Source of the DNA: Mesorhizobium plurifarium
Lineage (GTDB): Bacteria; Pseudomonadota; Alphaproteobacteria; Rhizobiales; Rhizobiaceae
Length of the DNA stretch: 44,999 nucleotides
Reading direction: 5' to 3'
NCBI GenBank assembly: GCA_000824785.1
Contig: CCNB01000004.1
Span: 727,446-772,444 of the forward strand
Below are positions 31,265 to 39,144 of this stretch, in pieces; the first letter of the stretch is position 1, and each line of letters starts with the position of its first letter. The position numbers and the translations under genes were made by a program. A model generated the notes under the pieces. The model was given only the letters and a program-made list of their open reading frames with translations, was not told where the DNA came from and ran no database searches.

Positions 31265-31554
31265 CTAAATCAGATCGTCAGCCTCGATTTTGCGCCGACC
31301 GTGCAGCACGCGGAGGATTTCGATCGCATTGTCGCCAATTCGATAAAACGTAAGGTATTCCCCGACAACAAGGTGGCGAATGCCCGGCAGGATGTCGTCG
31401 CGCGGTGCGCCTGATCGGGGATGGAGGGTGAGCAAGTCCCATCGCTGCTGAAGAGTTTCCACAAAACGGATTGCGGCATTAGGATTGTGCGCGGCGATAT
31501 AGTCGCCGATAGCTTCGAGGCAACCAATGCCTGTGGAAGCAGGCGGTACTTCAC
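31265..31554 (-). pseudogene. ParE/RelE-type toxin gene with -1 frameshift
   Basis: The downstream frame encodes LEAIGDYIAAHNPNAAIRF, then HPRSGAPRDDILPGIRHLVVGEYLTFYRI and a final EILRVLHGRRKI, the ParE/RelE-family ribonuclease-like or gyrase-poison fold. The proper start is a GTG at 31554 that overlaps the antitoxin stop (GTGA). From it, 11 codons read VKYRLLPQALV, after which the frame is lost near 31520. Adding one base there (GTTG-A-CCTCGAAG) would restore the common ALVDLEAIGDYIA and a 96-residue toxin; the 290-bp length fits one missing base. Either the toxin is dead or this is a sequence error. A separate in-frame start exists for the long frame, but it would sit inside the antitoxin and give an abnormal N-terminus. 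Confidence 0.75.
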
Positions 31555-31835
31555 TCGTCAGCGCCTTTGGCTTCCGCCATCTCCGCATATTTAGCGCGCA
31601 ATCGCTCCATCAAGGGAGGGCCGTCCAGCGCCGGCCCGCTGTCTATGCCCTCCTGCACCAGCTCCCGCAATTCCTCGATGGTGTAGCCGAGCAGGTCGCG
31701 GCGCTCCTTCCATTGCCTGAGCGCGTCGCGGATGACTTCACTGGCTGAGGCGTATTCGCCGGCAGCGACGACATCGTCGACGGCCGCCGCCAGCTCCGGC
31801 GAAAGTGTGATGCTGCGTTTGTCGACCTGGCCCAT
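31551..31835 (-). CDS. ParD-type antitoxin
   Basis: A 94-residue protein of the ParD/CopG ribbon-helix-helix antitoxin family. The N-terminal KRSITLSPELAAAVDDVVAAGEYASASEVIRDALR is the DNA-binding RHH dimer unit; the Glu- and Leu-rich C-terminus should wrap the toxin. ATG at 31835 has AGGAG upstream. The stop overlaps the GTG start of the ParE-type gene, the usual translational coupling of such pairs. A near-palindrome at 31859-31875 inside its promoter is a likely autoregulatory site. With the toxin broken, the antitoxin may now be free to act on other toxins or may be a remnant. Confidence 0.88.
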   Translation of the reverse strand: MGQVDKRSITLSPELAAAVDDVVAAGEYASASEVIRDALRQWKERRDLLGYTIEELRELVQEGIDSGPALDGPPLMERLRAKYAEMAEAKGADE

Positions 31836-31855
31836 AACGTGCTCCTATTTCGCTC

Positions 31856-31884
31856 AAGGTACGATTTAATCGCACCAGCTTCAA
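31856..31884 (-). promoter_or_regulatory. Promoter and operator of the toxin-antitoxin pair
   Basis: On the minus strand a -35 TTGAAG (31879-31884) and a -10 TACCTT (31856-31861) are 17 bp apart. Between and over them lies GTACGATTTAATCGCAC (31859-31875), an 8+8 bp inverted repeat with one mismatch about a central base. Ribbon-helix-helix antitoxins usually bind such a palindrome to repress their own operon. Confidence 0.5.
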
Positions 31885-31990
31885 GGAACAGGTCATCGCG
31901 TTCGGGGTGATTGCGCCTCAACTTGAATCAAAAAGACACGCCTTCTGGCGTAACCTCCTGATCTCTTTCAGCTATCGCTACGAGAAAAAT

Positions 31991-32386
31991 GCCAGCTGGC
32001 CTGTAAGCCGGGTTCTGTATGGCCCTCGCCTCGCGGCGAGAACGTGGCGGCCATTCATCTTGGGCGCATGTTGCCATGCGCCTCACGCAACCTACCCGGA
32101 CGGTGGGCCGGAAACAGCCCTCGAAGGTTTCCCTTCGCACCGCCCCTATTCGGTTTTGCTCCCGGTGGGGTTTGCCCTGCCGCTCCTGTTGCCAGTCGCG
32201 CGGTGGGCTCTTACCCCACCCTTTCACCCTTGCCGCGGCAACGCCGCGGCGGTTTGCTTTCTGTGGCACTTTCCCTGGGGTCGCCCCCGCCGGCCGTTAG
32301 CCGGCACCGTGTCTCCATGGAGCCCGGACTTTCCTCACCCGCAGCCTTTCGGCTCTCGCGGGCGCGGCCGCCCGGCCAGCTGGCAA
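31991..32386 (-). ncRNA. rnpB: RNase P RNA (M1-type, bacterial class A)
   Basis: The catalytic RNA of RNase P, which trims tRNA 5' ends. The conserved 5' part is present on the minus strand as GAGGAAAGTCCGGGCTCCA (32318-32336) and the conserved 3' part as ACAGAACCCGGCTTACAGG (near 31998-32017). The ends pair to form helix P1: GCCAGCTGGC at 32375-32384 with GCCAGCTGGC at 31991-32000 (a self-complementary sequence). Length of about 395 nt is usual for alphaproteobacteria. A T-tract (minus strand, 31985-31990) after P1 would end the transcript. Exact ends are estimates to within a few bases. Confidence 0.95.
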
Positions 32387-32391
32387 GGGCG

Positions 32392-32420
32392 TATAAAGGG
32401 ATTCCCGCTTGAAAACGCAA
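32392..32420 (-). promoter_or_regulatory. Predicted rnpB promoter
   Basis: Minus-strand -35 TTGCGT (32415-32420) and -10 TTTATA (32392-32397) have a 17-bp spacer and end about 7 bp before the predicted RNase P RNA 5' end. The fit is reasonable for a housekeeping promoter. Confidence 0.55.
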
Positions 32421-32439
32421 ACGAAAAAGCTGGGGTGAG

Positions 32440-32474
32440 CGCCCGAAGAGCAGTGGATCTGGGACAACGACATG
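32440..32474. repeat. Palindromic intergenic repeat, family A copy 2 (degenerate)
   Basis: Shares GGGACAACGACATG exactly with the copy at 42575-42617, and CGCCC at the left end, with a short gap between. The left arm is degraded, so the hairpin is poor. It lies between the rnpB promoter and the lytic transglycosylase stop. Confidence 0.5.
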
Positions 32475-32518
32475 CATGAAATAGACACGCCTTGCCCAAA
32501 TCCACTTCGACGACGGGC

Positions 32519-33226
32519 TCAGGCCGGCGAACCCAGCGCCGCCATCTGCACCTTCACCTTGCTGCAATAGGCGGCCGAGATCGGATTCATCCGCGTCGCG
32601 CCGTGGCCGGCATTGTATTTCAGGATCGTGCCGCAGGTGGTGCCGCCGCCGAGACCTTGCGCCATGGCGAGATACTTCATGCCGTATTTGATGTTGGTGT
32701 CGGGATCGAACAACCCCTTGGCCGAACCGGTGTAGCCCATCATGCGCGCCGTGGCCGGCTTGATCTGCATCAGGCCGATCTCGCCGGCGCCGCCGACCAT
32801 GTTCGGCCGGTAGTTGCTTTCGATCTTGATGACGGCCCTCGCCAGCGACACCGGCACGCCATAGCTCGCGGCATAGCGGGCAATGATCGCCGAATATTGG
32901 CCGCCGCCCGTCACTGGGGACGACAAAGCCGGCTTCTCAGGGCGGATGGAAGCTGTCGCGGTCAGGTCGATGGTCTGCCTGTTGCGCTTCGAATTGCGCC
33001 TTGCTGATTTTTTCGCCGCTTTGGCGACAGCGACCTTCTCTAGCTTGGTCGAGGCGGTTCTTTTGATCTTTGAACCCGTGGCGGCCGGGCTTGCCTTCGG
33101 TGCCGCGGGGGCGGCTGCAAAGCCATTGTCACTCCGTAAGCTCAGAGGGGCACTGTTCGCTGGATTGAAGGCAAGAGTCATCACTCCGGCAGCAACGGCT
33201 GCCGCTACAACGGTCAATTTTTGCAT
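32519..33226 (-). CDS. Lytic transglycosylase (SLT domain), secreted
   Basis: A 235-residue periplasmic lytic transglycosylase that cleaves the MurNAc-GlcNAc bond to form 1,6-anhydroMurNAc. A signal peptide (MQKLTVVAAAVAAGVMTLAF, cleavage likely near ANSA at 23-26) is followed by a basic Ala/Lys-rich linker (about 40-95) and an SLT domain. The catalytic glutamate is in IKIESNYRP (near 152) and the domain motifs AGEIGLMQIKPATARMMGY and ILKYNAGHG follow. ATG at 33226 is confirmed by the signal peptide. It is monocistronic here, though other wall hydrolase genes lie nearby on the same strand. Confidence 0.92.
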   Translation of the reverse strand: MQKLTVVAAAVAAGVMTLAFNPANSAPLSLRSDNGFAAAPAAPKASPAATGSKIKRTASTKLEKVAVAKAAKKSARRNSKRNRQTIDLTATASIRPEKPALSSPVTGGGQYSAIIARYAASYGVPVSLARAVIKIESNYRPNMVGGAGEIGLMQIKPATARMMGYTGSAKGLFDPDTNIKYGMKYLAMAQGLGGGTTCGTILKYNAGHGATRMNPISAAYCSKVKVQMAALGSPA

Positions 33227-33284
33227 GTAGTCCTGTTCTGTTAGAGCCGCGCGAAGAACTTCACGCAGTTAGGTCAACTCAACA

Positions 33285-33313
33285 TCGGGCGCCTTGGGGG
33301 GATAGACGCCCGA
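33285..33313. repeat. Small hairpin upstream of the SLT gene
   Basis: TCGGGCG (33285-33291) and CGCCCGA (33307-33313) form a 7-bp stem between the amidase stop and the transglycosylase start. It could be part of the amidase 3' end or of the transglycosylase leader; there is no U-tract. Confidence 0.35.
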
Positions 33314-33393
33314 CAACTTGCGGGACGGGCATTTGCAGGCGGAATTGGCGCCAATGAAGGCGGCGCAATTCACTTTAAATGACAGATTGTAAT

Positions 33394-34179
33394 TTAAGGA
33401 ACTTGTCGCGACTGTTTGACGGTGCCTGCCTTTGCGGAAGCCAGGAGCCGTTCCAGCGTGCGGATCGTCGATTTGTCCGCCACGCCATCGACCAGGCGCC
33501 GCCGGAAATGTCGCTGGAACGCTGCCACGACGATTTCCGTCTGCTTGTCGTATTCACCCGATATCTCGACGCCGTAGCCGTAGAGCGCCAGCATCGACTG
33601 CAGCGTCTCGACATCGGAGCCGGTGTCGCCGGCCTTCAGCGCGGCGCCGGGCTTTATCGCCGCGGCCGGCACGAGATGGCCGATACCGGCCGCGAACAGC
33701 GCCTTCCAGGGAAATTTCTCGCCGGGATCGACCTTGCGGCCCGGGGCCACATCCGAATGCGCGAGCACCCTTGCCGCTGGGATCGAATAACGGCCCACGA
33801 TACCCGCGCACAACCCGATCACGGCGCCGATCTGCCGCCTCGGGAAAGCCTTGTAGCCCAGCGAATGCCCGGGATTGACGATCTCGATGCCGACCGAACA
33901 GGAGTTGATGTCGGTACGGCCGAGCCAGGAACTCTTGCCGGCATGCCAGGCGCGGTCGCTCTCGCGCACCATCTGCACGATGCGGCCGTCCTCATGAACA
34001 AGATAGTGCGAGGATACTTCGCTTGCCGGATCGCACAGCCACGCCTCGGCGCCGGCGCCGCTTGCCATGCCGGTATAATGCAGCACGATCATATCGGGCC
34101 GAAGCGTCTCGCGGCGCGGACCGAAATTCGGCGACACCCGGACCTCGGCGCCTGGCTGGTCGGGCGAAAAGCCGCTCAT
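33394..34179 (-). CDS. N-acetylmuramoyl-L-alanine amidase, AmiD-like
   Basis: A 261-residue zinc amidase (Amidase_2/PGRP fold) that cuts the bond between MurNAc and L-alanine. Zinc-site motifs seen: IVLHYTGMASG near 31-41, WHAGKSSW near 81, SVGIEIVNPGH near 96 and HSDVAPGRKVDPGEKFPW near 143-160. A C-terminal peptidoglycan-binding type 1 domain follows (GSDVETLQSMLALYGY near 188-203). No signal peptide is visible, so it may be cytoplasmic (AmpD-like recycling) despite the AmiD-like architecture. ATG at 34179 overlaps the stop of the upstream J-domain gene (ATGA), so the two form an operon. Confidence 0.92.
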   Translation of the reverse strand: MSGFSPDQPGAEVRVSPNFGPRRETLRPDMIVLHYTGMASGAGAEAWLCDPASEVSSHYLVHEDGRIVQMVRESDRAWHAGKSSWLGRTDINSCSVGIEIVNPGHSLGYKAFPRRQIGAVIGLCAGIVGRYSIPAARVLAHSDVAPGRKVDPGEKFPWKALFAAGIGHLVPAAAIKPGAALKAGDTGSDVETLQSMLALYGYGVEISGEYDKQTEIVVAAFQRHFRRRLVDGVADKSTIRTLERLLASAKAGTVKQSRQVP

Positions 34180-34895
34180 GCGTGCCTGAGGCCCCGCTCG
34201 ATCATCTCATAGGCGGCATTGATCGCCGCGACCCTGGTCGTGGCGATCTTGATGAATTCCTGCGGCAGGCCGCGCGCGATCAACCTGTCCGGATGATTGT
34301 CGGAGATCAGCTTGCGATAGCGTTTTCTGATCTCCTCGAACGGCTTGCCGCGTTCGATGCCCAGAACGACGTAAGGATCGGCGGCGCCGAGATTGACGTG
34401 CCTGGACAGGATCGCCTCGTAATGCACCTCGTCGATCCGAAAGATTTCGGCGATCCGATGCAGGAATTGCCCTTCCCGCTCATGGATGAGCCCGTCCGCC
34501 TTGGCGATGTGGAACAGCCCGTCGAGTATGTCTTCCAGCATCATGCAGTTGGCATGGCCGGATCCGCAGAGCTGCGCCATGCGCTGGGCATAGGTCTCGA
34601 AGCCGGCGACGTCCTGCTTGGCGATATCGTAAAGCCGCGCCACATTGCGTGTCTCGCTCGGCGGCACCTCGAAGATTTCCTGGAAGGCGCGCACCTCGTC
34701 CTGCGTCACGATGCCGTCGGCCTTGGCCATCTTGGCCGAAAGCGCGATCATTGCCACCGAGAAAGCCACGCGCCGGCGCAGGTCCGGATCGCCGGAAAAC
34801 ACGGTGCGCACGGCTTCCACGACATCCGCGACTCCCGAGGACGCCGACGACGAAACACGAGCGATGAAGTCGCCAAGGCGGTCCCAAATCGACAT
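34176..34895 (-). CDS. TerB/DnaJ-domain protein (DjlA-like)
   Basis: A 239-residue protein with an N-terminal TerB-like helical domain (FSVAMIALSAKMAKADGIVTQDEV near 44-67) and a C-terminal J domain (DPYVVLGIERGKPFEEIRKRYRKL, then DNHPDRL holding the HPD motif that stimulates DnaK). The order matches DjlA, but no N-terminal membrane helix is seen. I start at ATG 34895 (MSIWDRLGDF), since the open frame upstream to 34997 overlaps the lipoprotein terminator and is not TerB-like. It is coupled to the downstream amidase gene by ATGA. The link between a co-chaperone and wall amidase is recurrent in related genomes as I recall, but its meaning is not established. Confidence 0.9.
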   Translation of the reverse strand: MSIWDRLGDFIARVSSSASSGVADVVEAVRTVFSGDPDLRRRVAFSVAMIALSAKMAKADGIVTQDEVRAFQEIFEVPPSETRNVARLYDIAKQDVAGFETYAQRMAQLCGSGHANCMMLEDILDGLFHIAKADGLIHEREGQFLHRIAEIFRIDEVHYEAILSRHVNLGAADPYVVLGIERGKPFEEIRKRYRKLISDNHPDRLIARGLPQEFIKIATTRVAAINAAYEMIERGLRHA

Positions 34896-34980
34896 GTCGG
34901 CTTCATAGTGCGAACCGGGCGGTTCTATCAAGCCGGGACGATGCCGCAGGGGTAATCGCGATGTACGGGATCGATGGCGC

Positions 34981-35008
34981 AAAAAGAAGGCCGGCAATGC
35001 CGGCCTTC
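34981..35008 (-). terminator. Intrinsic terminator of the small lipoprotein gene
   Basis: A perfect 10-bp GC-rich stem GAAGGCCGGC (34986-34995) and GCCGGCCTTC (34999-35008) with a three-base loop is followed on the minus strand by five T residues (34981-34985). It is 20 bp after the lipoprotein stop and is a textbook intrinsic terminator. Confidence 0.9.
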
Positions 35009-35028
35009 TCGGAACCGTTGCCCGGCCC

Positions 35029-35241
35029 TTACTGCGCGGGCGCGGCAGGAGCCGGATTTGTTGCCGGAGCCGGTTCAGCGGGCTTCGAAGCGTCGGGCGA
35101 AGCCGGCTTCATGGGCTGCTCGTTGGCCGGCGGATTGGTACTCTGGGTGGTGGTGGTGTCGGTGCCCTTGCCACTGTCGCTACAAGCCGCGACCCCCAGC
35201 AGGGCGAGCGCCGACACAGACGCCAGGATGATCTTCTTCAT
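35029..35241 (-). CDS. Small Pro/Ala-rich lipoprotein
   Basis: A 70-residue lipoprotein of unknown function. The signal peptide MKKIILASVSALALLGVAAC ends in a lipobox LGVAAC with Cys20. The remainder is low-complexity: a Thr-rich stretch followed by Pro/Ala/Lys repeats, so it is probably disordered and may reach toward peptidoglycan. ATG at 35241 has GGAGAGAT just upstream; the open frame upstream to 35268 is weaker. It is flanked by a strong intrinsic terminator and, in its leader, a 7-bp hairpin at 35262-35281, so it is an independent transcript. Likely outer membrane location is inference from residue 2 after Cys being Ser. Confidence 0.8.
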   Translation of the reverse strand: MKKIILASVSALALLGVAACSDSGKGTDTTTTQSTNPPANEQPMKPASPDASKPAEPAPATNPAPAAPAQ

Positions 35242-35261
35242 GGTATCTCTCCTTCGACAGA

Positions 35262-35281
35262 CGCTCACATTTCGGTGAGCG
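35262..35281. repeat. Hairpin in the lipoprotein leader
   Basis: CGCTCAC (35262-35268) and GTGAGCG (35275-35281) pair perfectly over a 6-base loop, 20 bp upstream of the lipoprotein start codon. It could stabilise the mRNA or bind a regulator; there is no direct evidence. Confidence 0.4.
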
Positions 35282-35416
35282 GTCGCAGGGAAAATGCATA
35301 AGCAGGCCGCCGGTTTCGTAACGTTGCATTTCTATGTGTAACATCAACTTGCGATTGCTGGCGCGGAAATCCCGAACTAACAGAACATACGCTCGAAGAC
35401 ATGATGGATAAGCAGA

Positions 35417-38400
35417 ATGCCGGCAGCCGCGGAAACAAATAAATGGGACTTCTGGATCGACCGCGGCGGCACTTTCACCGACATCATCGGCCGTGATCCG
35501 CAGGGACACCTGCACCCTCGAAAACTTCTTTCCGAGAATCCCGAGGCCTATGCGGACGCCGCTATCCAGGGCATCCGCGACCTGCTGGGCTTGAAAGCGG
35601 GCGCCGCCATTTCCGCCGCCGCGATCGGCGACGTCAAAATGGGCACGACCGTTGCCACCAATGCGTTGCTCGAGCGCAAGGGCGACCGCGTGCTTCTGCT
35701 CATCACCAAGGGTTTTCGCGACGCCTTGCGCATCGCCTACCAAGCAAGGCCGGACATCTTCGCCAAGGAGATCATCCTGCCGGAGCAGCTCTACGAGCGC
35801 ATCGTCGAGATCGACGAGCGCGTGCGCGCCGACGGCTGCGTCGAGCGCCTGCTCGACATCGCGGCCTGCCGCCCGGCGATCGAACAGGCCAGGGCGGACG
35901 GCATCGACGCGGTCGCGATCGTCTTCATGCATGCCTGGAAATATCCGGACCACGAAAAGGCCGTCGCGAAAGTCTGCCGCAAGATCGGCTTCAGCCAGAT
36001 CTCGGTCTCCCACGAGGTCTCGCCGCTCATCAAGCTGGTCGGCCGCGGCGACACCACCGTGGTCGACGCTTATCTGTCGCCTATCCTGTCGCGTTACGTG
36101 CAGCGGGTGGCGAGAGAGCTCGGCCCCGGCCCGCGCCTGATGTTCATGATGTCGTCTGGCGGACTGACCGCCGCCGACATGTTCCAAGGCAAGGACGCGC
36201 TGCTTTCGGGGCCGGCAGGCGGAGTCGTCGGCATGGTCGAGACGGCGAAGCTCGCAGGCTTCGAGAAGGTCATCGGCTTCGACATGGGCGGCACCTCGAC
36301 CGACGTTGCCCACTATGATGGGGAATACGAACGCGCCTTCGACACCGAGGTCGCCGGCGTGCGCATCCGCGCGCCGATGATGCGCATCCACACCGTCGCC
36401 GCCGGCGGCGGCTCGGTCCTGCATTACGAGGCAGGCCGCTTCCGCGTCGGTCCGGATTCCGCCGGCGCCAATCCAGGCCCCGCCGCTTACCGGCGCGGTG
36501 GTCCGCTCGCCGTCACCGACGCCAATGTCATGCTCGGCAAATTGCAGCCCGATTTCTTCCCGGCGATCTTCGGCGCGGGCCAGGACCAGCCGCTCGACAT
36601 CGGCACGGTTCGCGAAAAATTTGCAGCGCTTGCCGCCGAGATCGGCGACGGCCGAACGCCCGAGGCGGTGGCCGAAGGCTTTGTCACCATCGCTGTCGAA
36701 AACATGGCCAATGCCATCAAGAAGATCTCGGTGCAGCGCGGCTATGATGTCACGGAATATCTCCTGAACTGCTTCGGCGGCGCCGGCGGCCAGCACGCCT
36801 GCCTCGTCGCCGACGCGCTCGGCATGGAGGCCGTGCTCATCCATCCCTTTTCGGGGCTGCTTTCGGCTTACGGCATCGGCCTTTCGTCGGTCTTCGCCTC
36901 ACGCCAGCAGGCGCTGCTGGAGCCGCTTGCCGAAGAATCCCGCGCGGCGATCGAGACACTCATCGCTGCCTTGCGCACCGACGTTGTCGCCGAGCTTGGC
37001 GAGCAAGGCATTGCCGAGGACGCGGTTTCAACGAGACCTGTCCTGCATATTCGCTATGACGGCACCGATACGGCGCTGCCGGTGAATTTCGAGCACGGCT
37101 CGACCTTCCGCGCGAGGAGCGATTTCGAGGCAGCACACAAGGCGCAGTTCGGTTTCGTCTACGACGACAAGCCGATCGTCGTCGAGACCGTCGCCGTCGA
37201 AGGCATGGAGACCGCTCGACAGGACAAGGCCGAAGCGTCTGCCCCTGCCCGATCGGCGGGGGTCGAGGTCAAGCCTTCGGAAAGCCGGCGCATCTACACC
37301 GAGGGCCGCTGGCGCGAAGCCGGCGTCTATCGCCGTGAAAACCTGCGGCCGTCCAACACGGTAGCGGGACCCGCGCTGATCATCGAGCCGAACCAGACCA
37401 TCGTCGTCGAGCCGGGCTGGCGCGCCGAGATCACCAATCTCGACCACGTCGTGATCCGCCGGATGGAACGGAAGGTGCGCGTCGCGGCGCTCGGCACCGA
37501 GGCCGATCCGGTGATGTTGGAGGTCTTCAACAACCTCTTCATGTCGATTGCCGAGCAGATGGGCGTGACACTGCAGAACACCGCCTATTCGGTCAACATC
37601 AAGGAACGGCTCGACTTCTCCTGCGCCGTATTCGACCGCCATGGCGCGCTGGTCGCCAACGCGCCGCACATGCCGGTGCATCTCGGCTCCATGGACCGCT
37701 CAGTCGAAACCATCATCCGCCTGAATTCCGGCGATATCCACCCGGGCGACGTGTTCGCGCTCAATGCGCCTTACAATGGCGGCACGCATCTGCCCGATAT
37801 CACCGTGGTGACGCCCGTCTTCGACGATGCGCGCGAGGAGATCCTGTTTTGGGCGGCCTCGCGAGGCCATCACGCCGATGTCGGCGGCACCGCGCCCGGC
37901 TCGATGACGCCTTTGGCCACGACGGTCGACGAGGAAGGCGTGCTGTTCGACAATTTCCGCATCGTCGATCGCGGCCGCTTCCGTGAGAAGGAGCTGGAGA
38001 CGCTGCTGACCGACCACCCCTACCCCGCGCGCAATCCCGCCCAGAACATCGCCGACCTGAAGGCGCAGATCGCCGCCAACGAAAAGGGCGTTGCGGAACT
38101 GCGCAAGATGGTCGCGCATTTCGGCCTCGATGTCGTCGAAGCCTATATGGGCCATGTCCAGGACAATGCCGCCGAGAGCGTGCGCCGCGTGATCGAGCGG
38201 CTTCCCGACAGCGCGGCTTACGAATACCCCACCGACACCGGCCAGGTGATTAGGGTCAAGATCACCGTCGACCGGCAAAAGCGCGAGGCGACCGTCGATT
38301 TCACCGGCACCTCGCCGGTCATGAAGAACAATTTCAACGCGCCGGAGCCGGTAGCGCGCGCCGCCGTGCTCTATGCCTTCCGCGTCATGGTCGAGGACAT

Positions 38401-39049
38401 GATCCCGATGAACGCCGGGTGCCTGAGGCCGATCAACATCGTCATCCCCGACGGCTCGATGCTCAAGCCCGCCTACCCTGCCGCCGTTGTCGCTGGCAAT
38501 GTCGAGACCTCGCAGCATGTCACCAACGCGCTGTTCGGCGCGATGGGCGCGATCGCCAACGCGCAAGGCACGATGAACAACCTCACCTTCGGCAACAGGA
38601 AATACCAGTATTACGAGACCATCTGCTCCGGCTCGCCGGCCGGCCGGATGAATTCGGGCCGCGGCTTTGCCGGCACCTCCGGCGTTCACACCCACATGAC
38701 CAATTCGCGCCTTACCGACCCGGAGGTTCTGGAACTGCGCTTCCCCGTCGTGCTGGAAGACTTCCACATCCGCGAGGGTTCCGGCGGCAAAGGCAAGTGG
38801 AATGCCGGCGACGGCACCAGGCGCACCATCCGCTTCCTTGAAAAGATGGAATGCGCGATCCTGTCCTCGCACCGCGATCGGCCTCCTCAAGGCCTCGAAG
38901 GCGGCGGCGACGGCGAGGCCGGCTCGACCAAGGTCAGGCGCAATGACGGATCGGTCGACGTCCTGAAGGCCTGCGACCAGACCACGCTCGACGCCGGCGA
39001 GGCCGTCATCGTCACCACGCCGACGCCTGGAGCATTCGGGAAAGTGTAA
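35417..39049 (+). CDS. 5-oxoprolinase / hydantoinase (HyuA-HyuB fusion)
   Basis: A 1210-residue ATP-dependent enzyme whose two halves match the hydantoinase A/oxoprolinase and hydantoinase B families. In eukaryotic and bacterial OplaH this fusion opens 5-oxo-L-proline (pyroglutamate) to glutamate. HyuA half (about residues 10-690): phosphate-binding [13 protein letters not shown] near 14-26 and [16 protein letters not shown] near 290, then [15 protein letters not shown]. HyuB half (about 695-1205): [44 protein letters not shown]-type [18 protein letters not shown] and [16 protein letters not shown]. Upstream are separate minus-strand genes; downstream the PHO box begins 28 bp after its stop. 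Its ribosome site is weak. N-methylhydantoinase is a possible alternative activity. Confidence 0.92.
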   Translation: MPAAAETNKWDFWIDRGGTFTDIIGRDPQGHLHPRKLLSENPEAYADAAIQGIRDLLGLKAGAAISAAAIGDVKMGTTVATNALLERKGDRVLLLITKGFRDALRIAYQARPDIFAKEIILPEQLYERIVEIDERVRADGCVERLLDIAACRPAIEQARADGIDAVAIVFMHAWKYPDHEKAVAKVCRKIGFSQISVSHEVSPLIKLVGRGDTTVVDAYLSPILSRYVQRVARELGPGPRLMFMMSSGGLTAADMFQGKDALLSGPAGGVVGMVETAKLAGFEKVIGFDMGGTSTDVAHYDGEYERAFDTEVAGVRIRAPMMRIHTVAAGGGSVLHYEAGRFRVGPDSAGANPGPAAYRRGGPLAVTDANVMLGKLQPDFFPAIFGAGQDQPLDIGTVREKFAALAAEIGDGRTPEAVAEGFVTIAVENMANAIKKISVQRGYDVTEYLLNCFGGAGGQHACLVADALGMEAVLIHPFSGLLSAYGIGLSSVFASRQQALLEPLAEESRAAIETLIAALRTDVVAELGEQGIAEDAVSTRPVLHIRYDGTDTALPVNFEHGSTFRARSDFEAAHKAQFGFVYDDKPIVVETVAVEGMETARQDKAEASAPARSAGVEVKPSESRRIYTEGRWREAGVYRRENLRPSNTVAGPALIIEPNQTIVVEPGWRAEITNLDHVVIRRMERKVRVAALGTEADPVMLEVFNNLFMSIAEQMGVTLQNTAYSVNIKERLDFSCAVFDRHGALVANAPHMPVHLGSMDRSVETIIRLNSGDIHPGDVFALNAPYNGGTHLPDITVVTPVFDDAREEILFWAASRGHHADVGGTAPGSMTPLATTVDEEGVLFDNFRIVDRGRFREKELETLLTDHPYPARNPAQNIADLKAQIAANEKGVAELRKMVAHFGLDVVEAYMGHVQDNAAESVRRVIERLPDSAAYEYPTDTGQVIRVKITVDRQKREATVDFTGTSPVMKNNFNAPEPVARAAVLYAFRVMVEDMIPMNAGCLRPINIVIPDGSMLKPAYPAAVVAGNVETSQHVTNALFGAMGAIANAQGTMNNLTFGNRKYQYYETICSGSPAGRMNSGRGFAGTSGVHTHMTNSRLTDPEVLELRFPVVLEDFHIREGSGGKGKWNAGDGTRRTIRFLEKMECAILSSHRDRPPQGLEGGGDGEAGSTKVRRNDGSVDVLKACDQTTLDAGEAVIVTTPTPGAFGKV

Positions 39050-39055
39050 GAATTC

Positions 39056-39084
39056 GTGACAGTCTCCCGTCAGCAGGCTGTCAC
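39056..39084. repeat. Inverted repeat overlapping the PHO box
   Basis: GTGACAG (39056-39062) and CTGTCAC (39078-39084) are perfect complements. As RNA it could form the end of the oxoprolinase transcript. Its right arm is also the first half-site of the PHO box, so it may equally be an accident of that motif. Confidence 0.35.
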
Positions 39085-39095
39085 CTGCCTGTCAT
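39078..39095 (+). promoter_or_regulatory. PHO box upstream of btaA
   Basis: CTGTCAC-CTGC-CTGTCAT is two 7-bp direct repeats with a 4-bp spacer, matching the PhoB-binding consensus almost perfectly. A degenerate third half-site CCGTCAG (39067-39073) keeps the 11-bp period. The box ends 49 bp before the btaA start. It predicts that the betaine-lipid genes are switched on by PhoR-PhoB when phosphate is scarce, as known for Sinorhizobium meliloti btaAB. Confidence 0.85.
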
Positions 39096-39144
39096 GACGC
39101 TGCGCTACCCGCTTGCGCCAACGCAAACGGGGAATCACCTTTCC

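Noticed and set aside
31907..32479. A 190-codon plus-strand open frame
   Set aside because: It runs antisense through the RNase P RNA gene, whose conserved ends and P1 helix are clear.
35180..36844. A 554-codon minus-strand open frame
   Set aside because: Antisense to the 5-oxoprolinase gene and to the lipoprotein signal; composition is that of a shadow frame.
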